Below, piece by piece: positions 56,168 through 64,000 of a DNA stretch of 64,000 nt. Positions within the stretch are counted from its first letter, which is position 1, and the number at the start of each line of letters is the position of its first letter. Source of the stretch: Catenovulum maritimum (GTDB taxonomy: Bacteria > Pseudomonadota > Gammaproteobacteria > Enterobacterales > Alteromonadaceae); contig NZ_KQ130487.1 in NCBI RefSeq assembly GCF_001050375.1, positions 62,001 to 126,000 of the forward strand. The letters are read 5' to 3'. The notes below the pieces were generated by a model, which worked only from the letters and a program-made list of their open reading frames with translations, was not told where the DNA came from and ran no database searches. The translations under genes and the position numbers were made by a program.

Positions 56168-58162
56168 ATGAGCGAATTCAAAGTTGCTAATTTAGACGAA
56201 AAAATACCTCACCTAGTTGACTTTAAAGAGTCGCTATTCCAGTTGAACAACTGGTGGGATGCTGCCTCTATTATTGCAAGAGTCAATCAAGACAGCTTAA
56301 ATGGTCAAGGTGCTTCTCTATTGGAATCCATGCAGCAGACTAAAACTCGCTTTATCGAACTACAAGATAGACTCCACGAGTGCCTATTAAAAGAAAGCTT
56401 CTTAAAAGTTCAAATGGACATTTCCTTTAAAAGTCAGAACGTTATTGATGTATTAAACCGAAATTTATTTGAAAGAACAGCAGATGTTGGGTTTCTGGCA
56501 ACTGATACAAAAATAAGTAACTTTGTTTTAGGTGAAGTGCCAAAAGCAGAAATAATCCAACATTTAAAACAATATGTTGCTAAGTATAGTGTTTACGATG
56601 AAATATTTATCCTAAAACTATCCGGTGAAGTAGCAGCGAATATCGACCAAACGAATAAAGTAAAAAAATCATCTGATCCACTCATCCGTGAAGTGAAACA
56701 GTTAAAAACAGGCTACAAAGAATATTATCGATTTACCGATTTAAAACCTAATACTGAGAATTCGCACCTATTTTGTGCCCCGATAAAAGAACACGGTGGT
56801 GCAGATGCTGCAACCTTGGGCATATTAGTGATGAGCTTCAAGCTAAAAGATGAAATGGAAAGAATCTACTCAACTCTGCTGTCTAAAGAAGACAGCTCAG
56901 TATTAGCCTTGTTAGACAATCACCATAAAGTAATAGCAACCTCTAACACCCAGCAATTACAACATCAAGCATCAATTAATCCGCAACAAGTGCTTCACCA
57001 ACTCACCAGCCAAGAATACATAGCCAATACCTCTGCAACTAGAGGCTATCAAGGCTATACAGGTCTGGCTTGGAGTGGGCTCTCTATGCTGGCTGTCAAC
57101 CAAGCATTTAAGCAATCAAACACAAAAATAATTAAAAGTGAAGAATATAAACTTTGGAAAGATTCAAACTTAGTATCCAACGAATTAAAGCAAATCAATA
57201 AAGACTCTAAAAGCCTGAATCGAGAATTAACCGTTCTAACCTTAAATGGAAAAAGTATTTCTTATCGACTGAAAGCAAATTCATTTATGCCAATTTTAGA
57301 GAAGCTTAGAGAGCTTGGGGGCGAAATGAATACAGTTGTTGATAAATCTGTTGCGGAAATCAACAGTACTGCGCTGTCTAATTTTAAAGAAAATTGCATT
57401 TTCTACTCTAATTTGGCCATAGAGATAATGGATAGGAATCTCTATGAGCGCGCAAATGATTGTCGTTGGTGGGCGCTAAATCAAGAATTTATCAGTGCAT
57501 TGCAACAGGCTGAATTATCAAAAGACAAGCTCAGGCTGATCTGTGCCCAACTAGGTTATATAAATGACCTATATACGGTTTATACCAATATTTTTATCTA
57601 TGATAAGCAAGGTAAAATCATTACCGCGTCTAAGCCAGCTGATTTGCCAACCGATAGTTACAATGTAGCGAATAACACTTGGTGTACACAAACATTAAAA
57701 CTGCAAAACAGTCAGCAATATGCAGTATCCGATTTTGCCCAGTCTGAGTTCTATGCTGGAAAATCTACCTATATTTATAATGCCGCAATAAAAAATAACT
57801 TAGGCGAAAACATAGGTGGAATCGGCTTAGTTTTTGATTCTGAACCAGAGTTTAAAGCTATGCTACAAGATAGCTTACCGCTTAATGAACATGGGCAAAT
57901 TATTGAAAGTGCATTAGCGCTATTTATTACCCCTGAAGGCAAAGTCATTAGTTGTTCCGACGATACATGGTCTCCATTAGATACCATAGAATTGCCTGCA
58001 AGCTTAACTCAATTAGCACCAGCGGAAAGTAATCAAGAACTTATTTTGCTAGATGGAAATTACTATTTAGCTGGCGCTACCGCATCATCAGGGTATCGGG
58101 AATATAAAAATACCAACGATTATGTCAATCCATTATTGGCTGTTGTTTTGATAAAACTATAA
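56168..58162 (+). CDS. Soluble tandem Cache-like sensor protein
   Basis: 664 residues with no signal peptide or membrane helix. Two similar halves each start with a helical stretch and the motif RNLFERTADVGFLATD (about 96) or RNLYERANDCRWWALN (about 425), followed by a sensor-like region (YDEIFILKLSGEV / YTNIFIYDKQGKII; GILVMSFKL / GGIGLVFDSE), a Cache-type pattern. No output domain (kinase, MCP, GGDEF) is visible, so it may signal by protein contact. Start supported by GGAAG nine bases upstream. The precise family is unknown to me. Confidence 0.7.
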   Translation: MSEFKVANLDEKIPHLVDFKESLFQLNNWWDAASIIARVNQDSLNGQGASLLESMQQTKTRFIELQDRLHECLLKESFLKVQMDISFKSQNVIDVLNRNLFERTADVGFLATDTKISNFVLGEVPKAEIIQHLKQYVAKYSVYDEIFILKLSGEVAANIDQTNKVKKSSDPLIREVKQLKTGYKEYYRFTDLKPNTENSHLFCAPIKEHGGADAATLGILVMSFKLKDEMERIYSTLLSKEDSSVLALLDNHHKVIATSNTQQLQHQASINPQQVLHQLTSQEYIANTSATRGYQGYTGLAWSGLSMLAVNQAFKQSNTKIIKSEEYKLWKDSNLVSNELKQINKDSKSLNRELTVLTLNGKSISYRLKANSFMPILEKLRELGGEMNTVVDKSVAEINSTALSNFKENCIFYSNLAIEIMDRNLYERANDCRWWALNQEFISALQQAELSKDKLRLICAQLGYINDLYTVYTNIFIYDKQGKIITASKPADLPTDSYNVANNTWCTQTLKLQNSQQYAVSDFAQSEFYAGKSTYIYNAAIKNNLGENIGGIGLVFDSEPEFKAMLQDSLPLNEHGQIIESALALFITPEGKVISCSDDTWSPLDTIELPASLTQLAPAESNQELILLDGNYYLAGATASSGYREYKNTNDYVNPLLAVVLIKL

Positions 58163-58172
58163 TCGTTAGGCT

Positions 58173-58215
58173 AGATTTATAGATTCATTGTCATAAGGCA
58201 TGAATCTATAAATCT
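58173..58215. terminator. Long AT-rich hairpin between convergent genes
   Basis: AGATTTATAGATTCAT and ATGAATCTATAAATCT form a perfect 16-bp stem with an 11-nt loop, 11 bases past the stop of the Cache protein and 16 bases before the convergent gene's stop. Likely a shared transcription end. Confidence 0.6.
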
Positions 58216-58230
58216 GTAAAACAATATGGG

Positions 58231-58845
58231 TTAAATACTCATCATCAAAAAGCCTGTTATAGCTGCATTGTTTTCTTTTATCCTATCATCAATATTAGCT
58301 TTAACTTCGGCAACTAACTTTTGGTATTGCAGATAAAACGCCCAACTAGGCGTGGGTTTATAGATCATATCGGATAATTCAAAGTGTTTGATAATTCCTT
58401 TAGCCGTGGTTGGCTTAACGAAAACCTCGTCATTCGGCTTTAAGTAAAAAGGCACAACAGAAATAATCGACCACTTGGCCATTTTATGCTGTTTTAGCAA
58501 GTCGAGAATTTGCTCAAAGCCTAATTGTTCATCACCATACAATCTTTGGTAATACGCATCTGAAAAAGCGATTTTTTCTGCTGTATTTAAATCCGCAATA
58601 AAATCTTTAAATTTTGGCTTTTCAAATAAAGAAACCATGGACGAACGACTGATTATTTTGATCAGTGCATCCAAAATTCGTTCAGGCTGAGAAAAATTAT
58701 CTGGCGCCAATTCTGTTTGGCTAAACTCTGCTAGCTTAGAAATATTGTGACGCTTGGCGATTGCTTTCATTTCTTCACTGGCAAAGCCCTGTGGGTATTG
58801 AGAAAGAAAGTAACTTTCAGCTTGCTTAAGCTTTTGTAAATTCAT
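58231..58845 (-). CDS. Hypothetical protein, 204 aa
   Basis: Not recognised. It is a mostly helical soluble protein (LKQAESYFLSQYPQGFASEEM, FKDFIADLNTAEKIAFSDAYYQRLYGDE) with no signal peptide. An internal basic/aromatic part (KWSIISVVPFYLKPNDEVFVKPTTAKGIIKHFEL) may be a binding region. It converges on the Cache gene; no partner is evident. Confidence 0.6.
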   Translation of the reverse strand: MNLQKLKQAESYFLSQYPQGFASEEMKAIAKRHNISKLAEFSQTELAPDNFSQPERILDALIKIISRSSMVSLFEKPKFKDFIADLNTAEKIAFSDAYYQRLYGDEQLGFEQILDLLKQHKMAKWSIISVVPFYLKPNDEVFVKPTTAKGIIKHFELSDMIYKPTPSWAFYLQYQKLVAEVKANIDDRIKENNAAITGFLMMSI

Positions 58846-59173
58846 GTATTTGCCTAATTTAATTAGAGCTTGGGCTTTAAGATAACCCGCTTTAAGCTTT
58901 GGAGCCAGTGATGAATACGCTAGCGGCTATTGTCTGTGATAAAAATGGAGTTTAGTAATCTGGAAATTAGTAATATGGGACTTAGTAAAAGAAAGAGTGA
59001 GACAGACTAAGTTGCTTAAAACCAGCATGACGACACTCTCGCGCTAGCACTCTGACCCTAGCCCTAGCACTCTCGCACTCACAGCAAACTTAATTTTCAG
59101 CTTGCGGTGAGGACAAAAAGCGTAAAGCATAAAGTGTAAAGAGAGCAAAGGCCTAGCCTGTAAAATGCAATTT
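58846..59173. other. Repeat-rich intergenic region
   Basis: 328 bp between two minus-strand genes. CTAGCACTCT occurs at 59044-59053 and 59064-59073, and TTAGTAAT-like units recur at 58951-58990. No gene and no clear terminator for the efflux operon was seen. Confidence 0.5.
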
Positions 59174-62100
59174 TTACTCCGCTTGTTTAAGCCGTGTAAC
59201 GGTTAAATAAAACACGACAGGTAATACAATCAAAGTTAGTAAAACAGCGCTTAGCATACCCCCAACCATAGGTGCAGCAATGCGAGTCATAATTTCCGAG
59301 CCTGTACCTGTGCTAAATAAGACAGGCAATAAGCCTAATATAATCGTGAGTACTGTCATTAATACCGGGCGTATTCTCTGGCCTGCGCCATGCAGAATTG
59401 CCTGTTGGTAATCCTCAAACTGCAATACTCGATTTTCGGTTTTTGCTTGCTGCTTGACCTGACTTAATGCTTGATTCAAATAAACCAACATAATGACGCC
59501 TATTTCGACTGCTACGCCCGCCAAAGCAATAAAACCCACCCCAACGGCAACAGAATAATGATAACCATATAGATAAATAAGCCAAATTCCGCCAATGGTC
59601 GCCATAGGCAAAGTCAGTAATATCATCAGTACCTCACCGAATCGTCGGAAACTCAAGTACAACAAAATCACAATAATCAATAGCGTAATTGGCGCAACTA
59701 AAATGAGTTTATTTTTAGCCCTTTCTAAATACTCGTATTGGCCAGCCCAACTAATTGAATATCCGGCTGGTAAATTCAACTGCTGCTTTAGCAGCTGTTT
59801 TGCTTGTTCGACATACAAACCTAAGTCAGATGCGGTAATGTCGACTAGCACTAAACCGTTCAATCTGGCATTTTCACTTTTGATACTAGGTGGCCCATCT
59901 TCAATTTTAATTGCTGCAATATCAGACAGTTTTATCTGCATGCCACTCGCTGTCACTATAGGTAACTGAGCTAATTTAGCAGGCGAATTTCGGTAATCAT
60001 CCGGATAGCGCATGTTAACCGGAAATCGAGATTGCCCCTCTATGGTTTGGGTAATATTAACGCCTCCAATCGCGGTTGCGATTATTTGCTGAACATCCGC
60101 TATATTTAAGCCATATCGAGCTGCATTATGACGCAGAATGTCAATTTTGATGTAACGTCCACCAGCCACGCGTTCAGCATAAACTGAAGCGGTTCCTTCT
60201 AGCTCTGTCAGTATCTTTTCAATATCCGTCCCTATCTTTTGGATCTCTGCTAATTGATTCCCAGAAATTTTAATCCCGACAGGTGTTTTAATCCCAGTTG
60301 ATAGCATATCGATTCTGGTTTTAATTGGGCGAACCCAAACATTAGTGAGCCCAGGAAATTGAATCAGCGAGTTTAACTCTTGTTTCAATTTCTCCGTTGT
60401 CACCCCTGCTCGCCATTGCGCTTTAGGTTTAAGCTGAATGACAGTTTCGATCATAGTCAGCGGCGCGGGATCGGTCGCGGTTTCTGCCCTGCCCATTTTA
60501 CCGAATACGGTTTTAACTTCTGGAATTGTGCGTATCAACTTATCCGTTTGTTGCAATATCTGCCTTGCTTGGGCAATCGAAATGCTAGGGTAAGTAGAAG
60601 GCATATACATTAAATCGCCTTCATCTAAATCTGGCATAAACTCACTGCCAATTTTATTGGCCGGATAAAATCCGATTAAAGTAACGATAAAGGCGCTCAA
60701 CAAAGTCAATTTAGGAAATTTTAGCGCTTGGCTTAAAACAGGTCGATATAAGGCAACTAGCAATCTATTTATCGGGTTTTTATGCTCAGATACGATTTTG
60801 CCACGAATTAGGTAACCCATTAAAACGGGTATCAAAGTGATGGCTAATCCAGCAGAAGCGGCCATGGCATAAGTTTTAGTGTAAGCCAAAGGCGAAAACA
60901 TCTTGCCTTCTTGAGCTTCTAGAATAAAAACAGGTAAAAAACTGACTGTAATAATTAATAAACTAAAAAATAATGCTGGCCCGACTTCAGTCGCGGCTTT
61001 AGTGACAATTGGCCATACATTTTGTCTGTCGGTTTCAGCTCTCTCCATATGCTTGTGCATATTTTCTATCATCACTATGGCGCCATCTGTCATAGCACCA
61101 ATCGCAATTGCAATCCCAGCTAAAGACATAATATTCGCGTTTATCCCTTGGATATTCATGATTAAGAAAGAGATTAAAATACCTAAGGGTAAACTGATAA
61201 CAGCCACAATCGCTGAGCGTAAATGGAATAAAAACACCAAACAAACCAAAGCAACAATAACTAACTCTTCGGTTAATTTTTGCCATAAATTATCAACCGC
61301 ATTTTGGATGAGATCAGATCTGTCATAAACAGTAACTAACTCAACGCCCTTAGGTAAACTGGGCTCTAGCTCGGCGATTTTATGTTTCACTTCAGTAATA
61401 ATTTGTTGCGCATTCTCGCCATAGCGCATCACGACAATACCACCAACAACTTCGCCCTCACCATTAAGCTCGGCAATACCACGGCGGGCTTGAGGGCCGA
61501 TGCTGACATTGGCGATGTCCGCAAGCGTCAATGTATTGCCCAATTTAGTTAGGCCAAGTGGGATTGATTTGATATCTTCAACATGCTTAATATAACCATT
61601 TGTCGTTAGCATATATTCAGCTTCTGCTAGCTCAATTACAGACGCCCCTGTTTCTTGATTCGCTTGCTTAATTGCATTGGCAACATGGGCTAAAGGTATT
61701 TGATACGCTCTCAGTTTTATTGGATCTATCTGTATTTGATACTGCTTAACCATGCCACCTATAGTCGCGACTTCAGCAACACCCGGCACAGACTGTAACT
61801 CATAACGCAAAAACCAATCTTGTAAACTGCGCAGCTCGCTTAAATCGTGCTGGCCCGTTTTATCGACCAAAGCATATTGATATACCCAGCCGACACCCGA
61901 TGCATCTGGCCCTAACTGAGCTTGCGCTGCACTCGGTAAATTTGGCGTAATTTGGGTGAGGTATTCAAGCACTCGGCTCCTAGCCCAATATATATCAGTA
62001 TCTTCGTCAAAAATGATATAAACGTAAGAGTCACCAAAAAATGAATAACCTCGCACTGTCTTGGCGCCTGGCACAGCCAACATAGCGCTAGAGATAGGAA

Positions 62101-62299
62101 AAGTTATTTGATCTTGAACCACTTGCGGTGATTGCCCTAAATAACTGGTTTTAACAATCACTTGGACATCGGATAAATCAGGCAAAGCATCAACAGGCGT
62201 TTGCTTAACCGCATAAATACCAGAAGCAGAAATAATAATTGCCAGTAACAAAACCAGTATTCTATTTTGAATAGACCAATTAATGACAGCCGCTATCAT
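59174..62299 (-). CDS. cusA: Heavy-metal RND efflux pump, Cu(I)/Ag(I) type
   Basis: 1041 residues, twelve predicted membrane helices. The three methionines that bind Cu(I)/Ag(I) in E. coli CusA appear kept: DLMYMPST, LTMIETV and RIDMLSTG. Other HME-RND marks are SEFMPDLDEGD, GRAETATDPAP, and the AIAIGAMTDGAIVMIEN proton-relay helix. It should extrude Cu(I) or Ag(I) from periplasm and cytoplasm with the adaptor encoded upstream. It overlaps the adaptor gene by four bases. Confidence 0.93.
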   Translation of the reverse strand: MIAAVINWSIQNRILVLLLAIIISASGIYAVKQTPVDALPDLSDVQVIVKTSYLGQSPQVVQDQITFPISSAMLAVPGAKTVRGYSFFGDSYVYIIFDEDTDIYWARSRVLEYLTQITPNLPSAAQAQLGPDASGVGWVYQYALVDKTGQHDLSELRSLQDWFLRYELQSVPGVAEVATIGGMVKQYQIQIDPIKLRAYQIPLAHVANAIKQANQETGASVIELAEAEYMLTTNGYIKHVEDIKSIPLGLTKLGNTLTLADIANVSIGPQARRGIAELNGEGEVVGGIVVMRYGENAQQIITEVKHKIAELEPSLPKGVELVTVYDRSDLIQNAVDNLWQKLTEELVIVALVCLVFLFHLRSAIVAVISLPLGILISFLIMNIQGINANIMSLAGIAIAIGAMTDGAIVMIENMHKHMERAETDRQNVWPIVTKAATEVGPALFFSLLIITVSFLPVFILEAQEGKMFSPLAYTKTYAMAASAGLAITLIPVLMGYLIRGKIVSEHKNPINRLLVALYRPVLSQALKFPKLTLLSAFIVTLIGFYPANKIGSEFMPDLDEGDLMYMPSTYPSISIAQARQILQQTDKLIRTIPEVKTVFGKMGRAETATDPAPLTMIETVIQLKPKAQWRAGVTTEKLKQELNSLIQFPGLTNVWVRPIKTRIDMLSTGIKTPVGIKISGNQLAEIQKIGTDIEKILTELEGTASVYAERVAGGRYIKIDILRHNAARYGLNIADVQQIIATAIGGVNITQTIEGQSRFPVNMRYPDDYRNSPAKLAQLPIVTASGMQIKLSDIAAIKIEDGPPSIKSENARLNGLVLVDITASDLGLYVEQAKQLLKQQLNLPAGYSISWAGQYEYLERAKNKLILVAPITLLIIVILLYLSFRRFGEVLMILLTLPMATIGGIWLIYLYGYHYSVAVGVGFIALAGVAVEIGVIMLVYLNQALSQVKQQAKTENRVLQFEDYQQAILHGAGQRIRPVLMTVLTIILGLLPVLFSTGTGSEIMTRIAAPMVGGMLSAVLLTLIVLPVVFYLTVTRLKQAE

Positions 62300-63828
62300 T
62301 TTTCAGCTCCCATTAGCTCTAGGCTATGAGTAGTATGAGATTGCGACTTGTGTTTCTGTAAATTGTGGTTTTGCACATTATTTAAAACTTCAAGCTCAAC
62401 TATGGTCAAATCGTCCCTTACTTCAAAAGTAAAATAAACTGATTGCTCCGGCTTGAGTTGCTTAATATCAATGTTTTCAGCGAGTATAAAATCTAGCCTT
62501 GCCGCCTTTCTTTGCCACTTTTCAATTGCTTCGCGACTAATATTTAAAACACGATTATTAAAATCTATCTGGTGAATTATGCCCTTAACGCTTGCGGACT
62601 GGTATTCTGAGGACGCTTCTATCTCAGTTTGGTGAGTTTCCATTCTCATAAAATCAGAACTTTTACTTGATTCAGAGTCTATTAAAAAATGGGCTGCGGT
62701 GACAATTTCGTCTCCCGGATTCAGACCCGATAAAACCTCAACATTAGCGCCATAATTGGCACCTAACTGAACTTGAATAGACTTAAACTTGCCTTCACCT
62801 TTAGCTAACACAAGTCTATCTTGTGTCCCAGTACGAATAACGGCTTGAACAGGAACCTGAAGTACCGGCTTAGTCGGTAAACTGAGAGTTAAAGAACCAA
62901 ACATGTTTGGCTTTAAGCTTAAATCGGTATTTACCAGCTCAGTTCTAAACCTAAGTACTCGTGTTTTGTCATCTAATTCAGGGTAAACATAATCAACCTT
63001 GCCTTGCCATACTTGTTGAGGGAAGTAATCCAATGAGAATTGAACGGGTAAATCGGCTTGTATGAAACTGGCATCCTGCTCAAATACTTCTGCGGTTAGC
63101 CAAACCGAATCTAATTTAGCAATACTCATTAAAGTATCACCCGGTTTTACATAAAAACCTTCACGAATATTGAGTTGATTTACAACCCCAGATTGAGAAG
63201 CATAAAAGGTCACTGTTTGCCTAATTTCACGGCTTTCTCTTAACTTTTGAATAAAACTATCAGACAGTTTTAATGCTCTAAGCCTGTCTTCCGCCGCTTG
63301 AATTAATAACTGATTACTGCGCTTTAACGCAATTAAAAACTCCTCCTGAGCGGTTAACAATTGAGGAGAATACAAGTTATATAAAGCCTGACCTTGTTTA
63401 ATCTCTTCTCCAGTTACTTTGACAAACAGAGCCTCAACCCAGCCTTCTACTCTTGGGTGAATATGGATGATATGATTTTGGTCATACTCAACTTTAGCCA
63501 AGGTGGTAATTTGTTTGCTTGCCTGAGTTAAGCTTATTTTCTGCGTTTTTACCGACAACTGGTTAATAACCTCAGGTGAAATTGACACTAGGCCTGCGCT
63601 TTGAGCCTGATTTTCTGATTCGGTATAAACCGGAACTAACTCCATCCCCATAGGAGATAAACCGGGTTTATCTCTGCGGTAACTAGCATCCATGGGTGCA
63701 ACCCAGTACAAAGGCTTTTTCTCTGTCGATTCGCCCTCTGTTTCATCTTGATAGGTTAATGGCATGAGCCAAATTGTCATTACGCAACCAAATGCCATGG
63801 CAGCCAAAATAATTAATAATCTATTCAT
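62296..63828 (-). CDS. cusB: RND periplasmic adaptor CusB with metal-binding N-terminus and CusF-like C-terminus
   Basis: 510 residues. An N-terminal membrane anchor (about 2-20) is followed by a heavy-metal-binding domain, YWVAPMDASYRRDKPGLSPMGMELVPVY. Then come the barrel-sandwich and hairpin of an adaptor (VEGWVEALFVKVTGEEIKQGQ, LYSPQLLTAQEEFL), a beta-barrel, and a C-terminal CusF-like OB domain (KGIIHQIDFNNRVLNIS, about 435-490). In that domain the Cu-ligand region reads EKWQRKAARLDF: the stacking Trp is kept but the CusF Met ligands (W-x-x-M-x-M) are not. ATG 63828, with AAGGA before it, is preferred to ATG 63849. Confidence 0.88.
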   Translation of the reverse strand: MNRLLIILAAMAFGCVMTIWLMPLTYQDETEGESTEKKPLYWVAPMDASYRRDKPGLSPMGMELVPVYTESENQAQSAGLVSISPEVINQLSVKTQKISLTQASKQITTLAKVEYDQNHIIHIHPRVEGWVEALFVKVTGEEIKQGQALYNLYSPQLLTAQEEFLIALKRSNQLLIQAAEDRLRALKLSDSFIQKLRESREIRQTVTFYASQSGVVNQLNIREGFYVKPGDTLMSIAKLDSVWLTAEVFEQDASFIQADLPVQFSLDYFPQQVWQGKVDYVYPELDDKTRVLRFRTELVNTDLSLKPNMFGSLTLSLPTKPVLQVPVQAVIRTGTQDRLVLAKGEGKFKSIQVQLGANYGANVEVLSGLNPGDEIVTAAHFLIDSESSKSSDFMRMETHQTEIEASSEYQSASVKGIIHQIDFNNRVLNISREAIEKWQRKAARLDFILAENIDIKQLKPEQSVYFTFEVRDDLTIVELEVLNNVQNHNLQKHKSQSHTTHSLELMGAEK

Positions 63829-64000
63829 GACTGGTTCCTTGTTTTTCATTGGTACTCTTTGTGTTTTTAGCTTTGTTTGAGCGACTTGTTTGAGTTAATA
63901 AATAGTTTACTCGAACAATGGTTTTAGCCTTTTGCACAGTCACATTTAACGCCTTGATACGTGCATTGAGCTGAGCTATTTTCCGCTGAACAACCTTCGA
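63821..64000 (-). CDS. C-terminal end of the gene upstream of cusB (truncated; possibly the outer-membrane factor)
   Basis: An open frame enters from the right window edge and ends at TAG 63821-63823, overlapping the cusB start by eight bases (ATGAATAG). The 59 visible residues form a helix (KIAQLNARIKALNVTVQKAKTIVRVNYLL) and a charged Ser/Lys/Asn-rich tail. Position in a cus operon suggests the TolC-like factor CusC, but the visible part is too short to prove it. Confidence 0.5.
   Translation of the reverse strand, partial: SKVVQRKIAQLNARIKALNVTVQKAKTIVRVNYLLTQTSRSNKAKNTKSTNEKQGTSHE

Noticed and set aside
59031-59090. Repeated CTAGCACTCT units as a CRISPR array
   Set aside because: Only two short copies 20 bp apart, with no regular repeat-spacer structure and no cas genes.

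Overview
The window is one contiguous piece of a low-GC gammaproteobacterial chromosome. Gene content and order point to the Alteromonadales: miaB-phoH-ybeY-corC-lnt, a full division and cell wall (dcw) cluster with mraZ, KdkA-type LPS core genes, a SirB2 protein and NIT-type chemoreceptors. An Alteromonadaceae-like marine sugar user would fit (araBDA, a XylB-like sugar dehydrogenase with a lactonase, a truncated Fn3-like protein), but genus is not determinable from this sequence alone.

Layout. 1-575: tail of an Fn3-like protein, then a 267-bp nested palindrome that looks like a MITE. 575-3011 (minus): an outer-membrane beta-barrel protein, two small unknowns and a YeeN-type YebC protein. 3105-10693 (minus): a six-gene exported operon running from a three-CxxCH lipoprotein through a DUF1501 protein, a TlpA-like lipoprotein, a DUF4266 lipoprotein and a DUF3570 barrel to an ApbE flavin transferase. 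This is the best candidate for an undescribed redox system. 11057-17492 (plus): miaB, phoH, ybeY, corC, lnt and a Gfo/Idh/MocA oxidoreductase. 17506-25506: rluA, two chemoreceptors, SirB2, and a sugar-oxidation pair (SDR plus SMP-30 lactonase) divergent from a FadR-type regulator. 25832-29745 (minus): araBDA. 30164-46668 (minus): lpxC and the dcw cluster from ftsZ back to mraZ, complete except that murD is missing between mraY and ftsW. 46741-47113: a MraZ box and, on the plus strand, a Fur-box-like promoter, a short non-coding stretch and a strong terminator, i.e. a candidate iron-regulated sRNA. 47141-52847: LPS heptose and Kdo genes (gmhB, a GT9 heptosyltransferase, kdkA, waaA, hldE, gmhA). 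53073-55977: a small accessory island with a YefM/YoeB-type toxin-antitoxin pair and an ApeA-like HEPN defence protein, bounded by a tRNA-Ser(UGA) gene on the right and a degenerate copy of that tRNA's 3' end on the left. 56168-58845: a soluble tandem-Cache protein and an unknown. 59174-64000 (minus): a CusBA-type Cu(I)/Ag(I) efflux system, with the end of an upstream gene cut by the window edge.

How the genes work together. The dcw cluster builds and splits the peptidoglycan. LpxC, the heptose/Kdo genes and Lnt serve the outer membrane, and MiaB, YbeY, RluA and YeeN act on RNA or translation. The sugar genes offer two aldose routes: isomerase/kinase/epimerase (araBDA) and oxidation (dehydrogenase/lactonase). 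All functional calls come from reading the translated sequences and recalled family features; no database search was run.
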